From positions 434,001-498,000 of the forward strand of contig JANFNE010000039.1 in NCBI GenBank assembly GCA_024867545.1: a DNA stretch of 64,000 nt, written 5' to 3'. Positions 63,200-64,000 of the stretch are shown piece after piece (positions within the stretch are counted from its first letter, which is position 1; the number at the start of each line of letters is the position of its first letter). The notes beneath the pieces were generated by a model. It made no database searches and was not told where the DNA came from. It saw nothing but the letters and a program-made list of their open reading frames with translations. The DNA comes from Phytopythium helicoides. Lineage: Eukaryota; Oomycota; Peronosporomycetes; Pythiales; Pythiaceae. Both the position numbers and the translations under genes were made by a program.

Positions 63200-64000
63200 A
63201 TGGCGGAGCACAAGCCGCTAAAGAAGCAGGCGAGCGTGGGCAACATCTCGGAGGAGATCGAGGACGACCTCAGCACGCTGCCCAACATGGACGCGTCGGC
63301 GCTCTACTTTTTGCTGCAGCACCACCACGAGCGCGGCGCGCGCTCCACGCTCACGGCGGCCGAGAGCGCCGTGCACCGAGACGAGCTGCTCGCGCTCGTG
63401 CGTCAGCACAAGATGGCGCCGCTCTACTCGCGGCTCTGCGCAGAGTTCCAGTGGCAGGAGGACCAGGAGCTGGCCGCCAGCATGCGCGCCGACAACGAGG
63501 AGGAGCTCAAGGCGCTGGACGAGCGGCTCGCGGACGCCGAGCAGAACTTGGGAGACATTGAGGTGCTCGAGGCGATGCTCGCCAAGGCGCGCATGTACTC
63601 GCGCATCGGAGACAAGCAGGCCGCGCTCGAGGCCTTCCGCGTGGCTGGAGAGAAGCCGCAGAGCATCAACCAGCGCATCCTCGTCGCGCTCCACATCATC
63701 CGGATTGGGCTCTTCTTCCGCGACCTACCGCTCGTAGAGCAGTACATCAAGAAGGCCACGGCGCTCATCGACGAGGGCGGCGACTGGGACCGCCGCAACC
63801 GCCTCAAGGTCTACGAGGGATGCTACCTCATGATGGCGCGAGACTTCAAGAAGGCCGCGCGCCTCTTCCAGGAGTCGGTCGCCACCTTCACTGCCACCGA
63901 GCTCATGCCCTACAACACCATGATCTTCTACTGCGTCATCACCTGCGTGCTCAACCTCGGCCGCGTCGACCTCAAGAAGAAGGTGCGTTCTCACTGTCAT
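63200..64000 (+). CDS. PSMD6: 26S proteasome regulatory subunit RPN7 (PSMD6), 3' partial
   Basis: Exon 1 from the ATG at 63200 to 63982 encodes 261 residues. The gene continues beyond the window after a GTGCGT donor at 63983. The protein shows the RPN7 signature: MAPLYSRLCAEFQWQEDQEL, LKALDERLADAEQNLGDIEV, and the TPR-like helical repeats EAMLAKARMYSRIGDKQAAL and IRIGLFFRDLPLVEQYIKKA, then RRNRLKVYEGCYLMMARDFK. RPN7 is a PCI-domain scaffold of the proteasome lid. The PCI domain itself lies outside the window. Length so far fits the usual ~390-residue protein. Confidence 0.95.
   Translation, partial: MAEHKPLKKQASVGNISEEIEDDLSTLPNMDASALYFLLQHHHERGARSTLTAAESAVHRDELLALVRQHKMAPLYSRLCAEFQWQEDQELAASMRADNEEELKALDERLADAEQNLGDIEVLEAMLAKARMYSRIGDKQAALEAFRVAGEKPQSINQRILVALHIIRIGLFFRDLPLVEQYIKKATALIDEGGDWDRRNRLKVYEGCYLMMARDFKKAARLFQESVATFTATELMPYNTMIFYCVITCVLNLGRVDLKKKVRSHCH

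Noticed and set aside
1..64000. tRNA, rRNA, riboswitch or operon structures
   Set aside because: No cloverleaf with a convincing T-loop, no rRNA sequence, and gene spacing and introns argue against operons; a covariance-model scan was not possible.

Overview
The window looks like nuclear DNA from an oomycete (a Phytophthora/Pythium-like stramenopile). Introns are short (mostly 51-98 nt, GT-YAG), genes are compact and lie on both strands without operons, and there is no rRNA, CRISPR array or prokaryotic signal. The gene set fits a flagellate eukaryote: FANCL, Mediator MED21, 26S proteasome RPN7, complex I NDUFA12, cytochrome b5, an ER hexose-6-phosphate dehydrogenase-like enzyme and an axonemal EFHC/Rib72-type DM10 protein.

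Layout. 1-7.7 kb: a CotH-kinase-like surface protein (cut by the left edge), a Ser-rich single-pass membrane protein, NDUFA12 and an NCBP3-like mRNA-export factor. 7.9-11.7 kb: two tandem members of an unnamed multi-pass membrane protein family, then a frameshifted coding relic. 12.4-18.5 kb: FANCL and a ten-exon EF-hand-like/PH/EDR2-C (DUF1336) protein. 19.6-39.6 kb is an accessory region. It holds five full-length HxxxDG acyltransferases (CAT/condensation superfamily), two glycosyltransferase copies that are almost identical over about 1.05 kb, decayed copies of both ends of an acyltransferase pair, a Fanzor/TnpB-like C-terminal remnant, and further functional and dead members of the membrane family. 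40-51 kb: an RBR-like RING protein, an AAAP amino acid transporter, an unrecognised two-exon gene, relic-rich spacers and a P2-type ATPase. 52.7-55.4 kb: one intact and one dead membrane-family gene. 55.5-64 kb: dense housekeeping genes (MED21, Snapin/Pallidin-like, cytochrome b5, H6PD-like, EFHC-like, an H6PD fragment, RPN7 cut by the right edge).

The two most unusual features are the 19.6-39.6 kb cluster and the membrane family. The cluster's co-location of several acyltransferases with a membrane-anchored glycosyltransferase suggests an acylated glycoside or glycolipid product, but that is inference. The membrane family has a rigid three-exon plan in which exon 2 is 282 nt in five of seven loci. 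The two exceptions are a 31-nt homopolymer expansion and a deleted copy. Coordinates of spliced genes come from reading splice sites and homologous copies by eye and have not been tested against transcripts.
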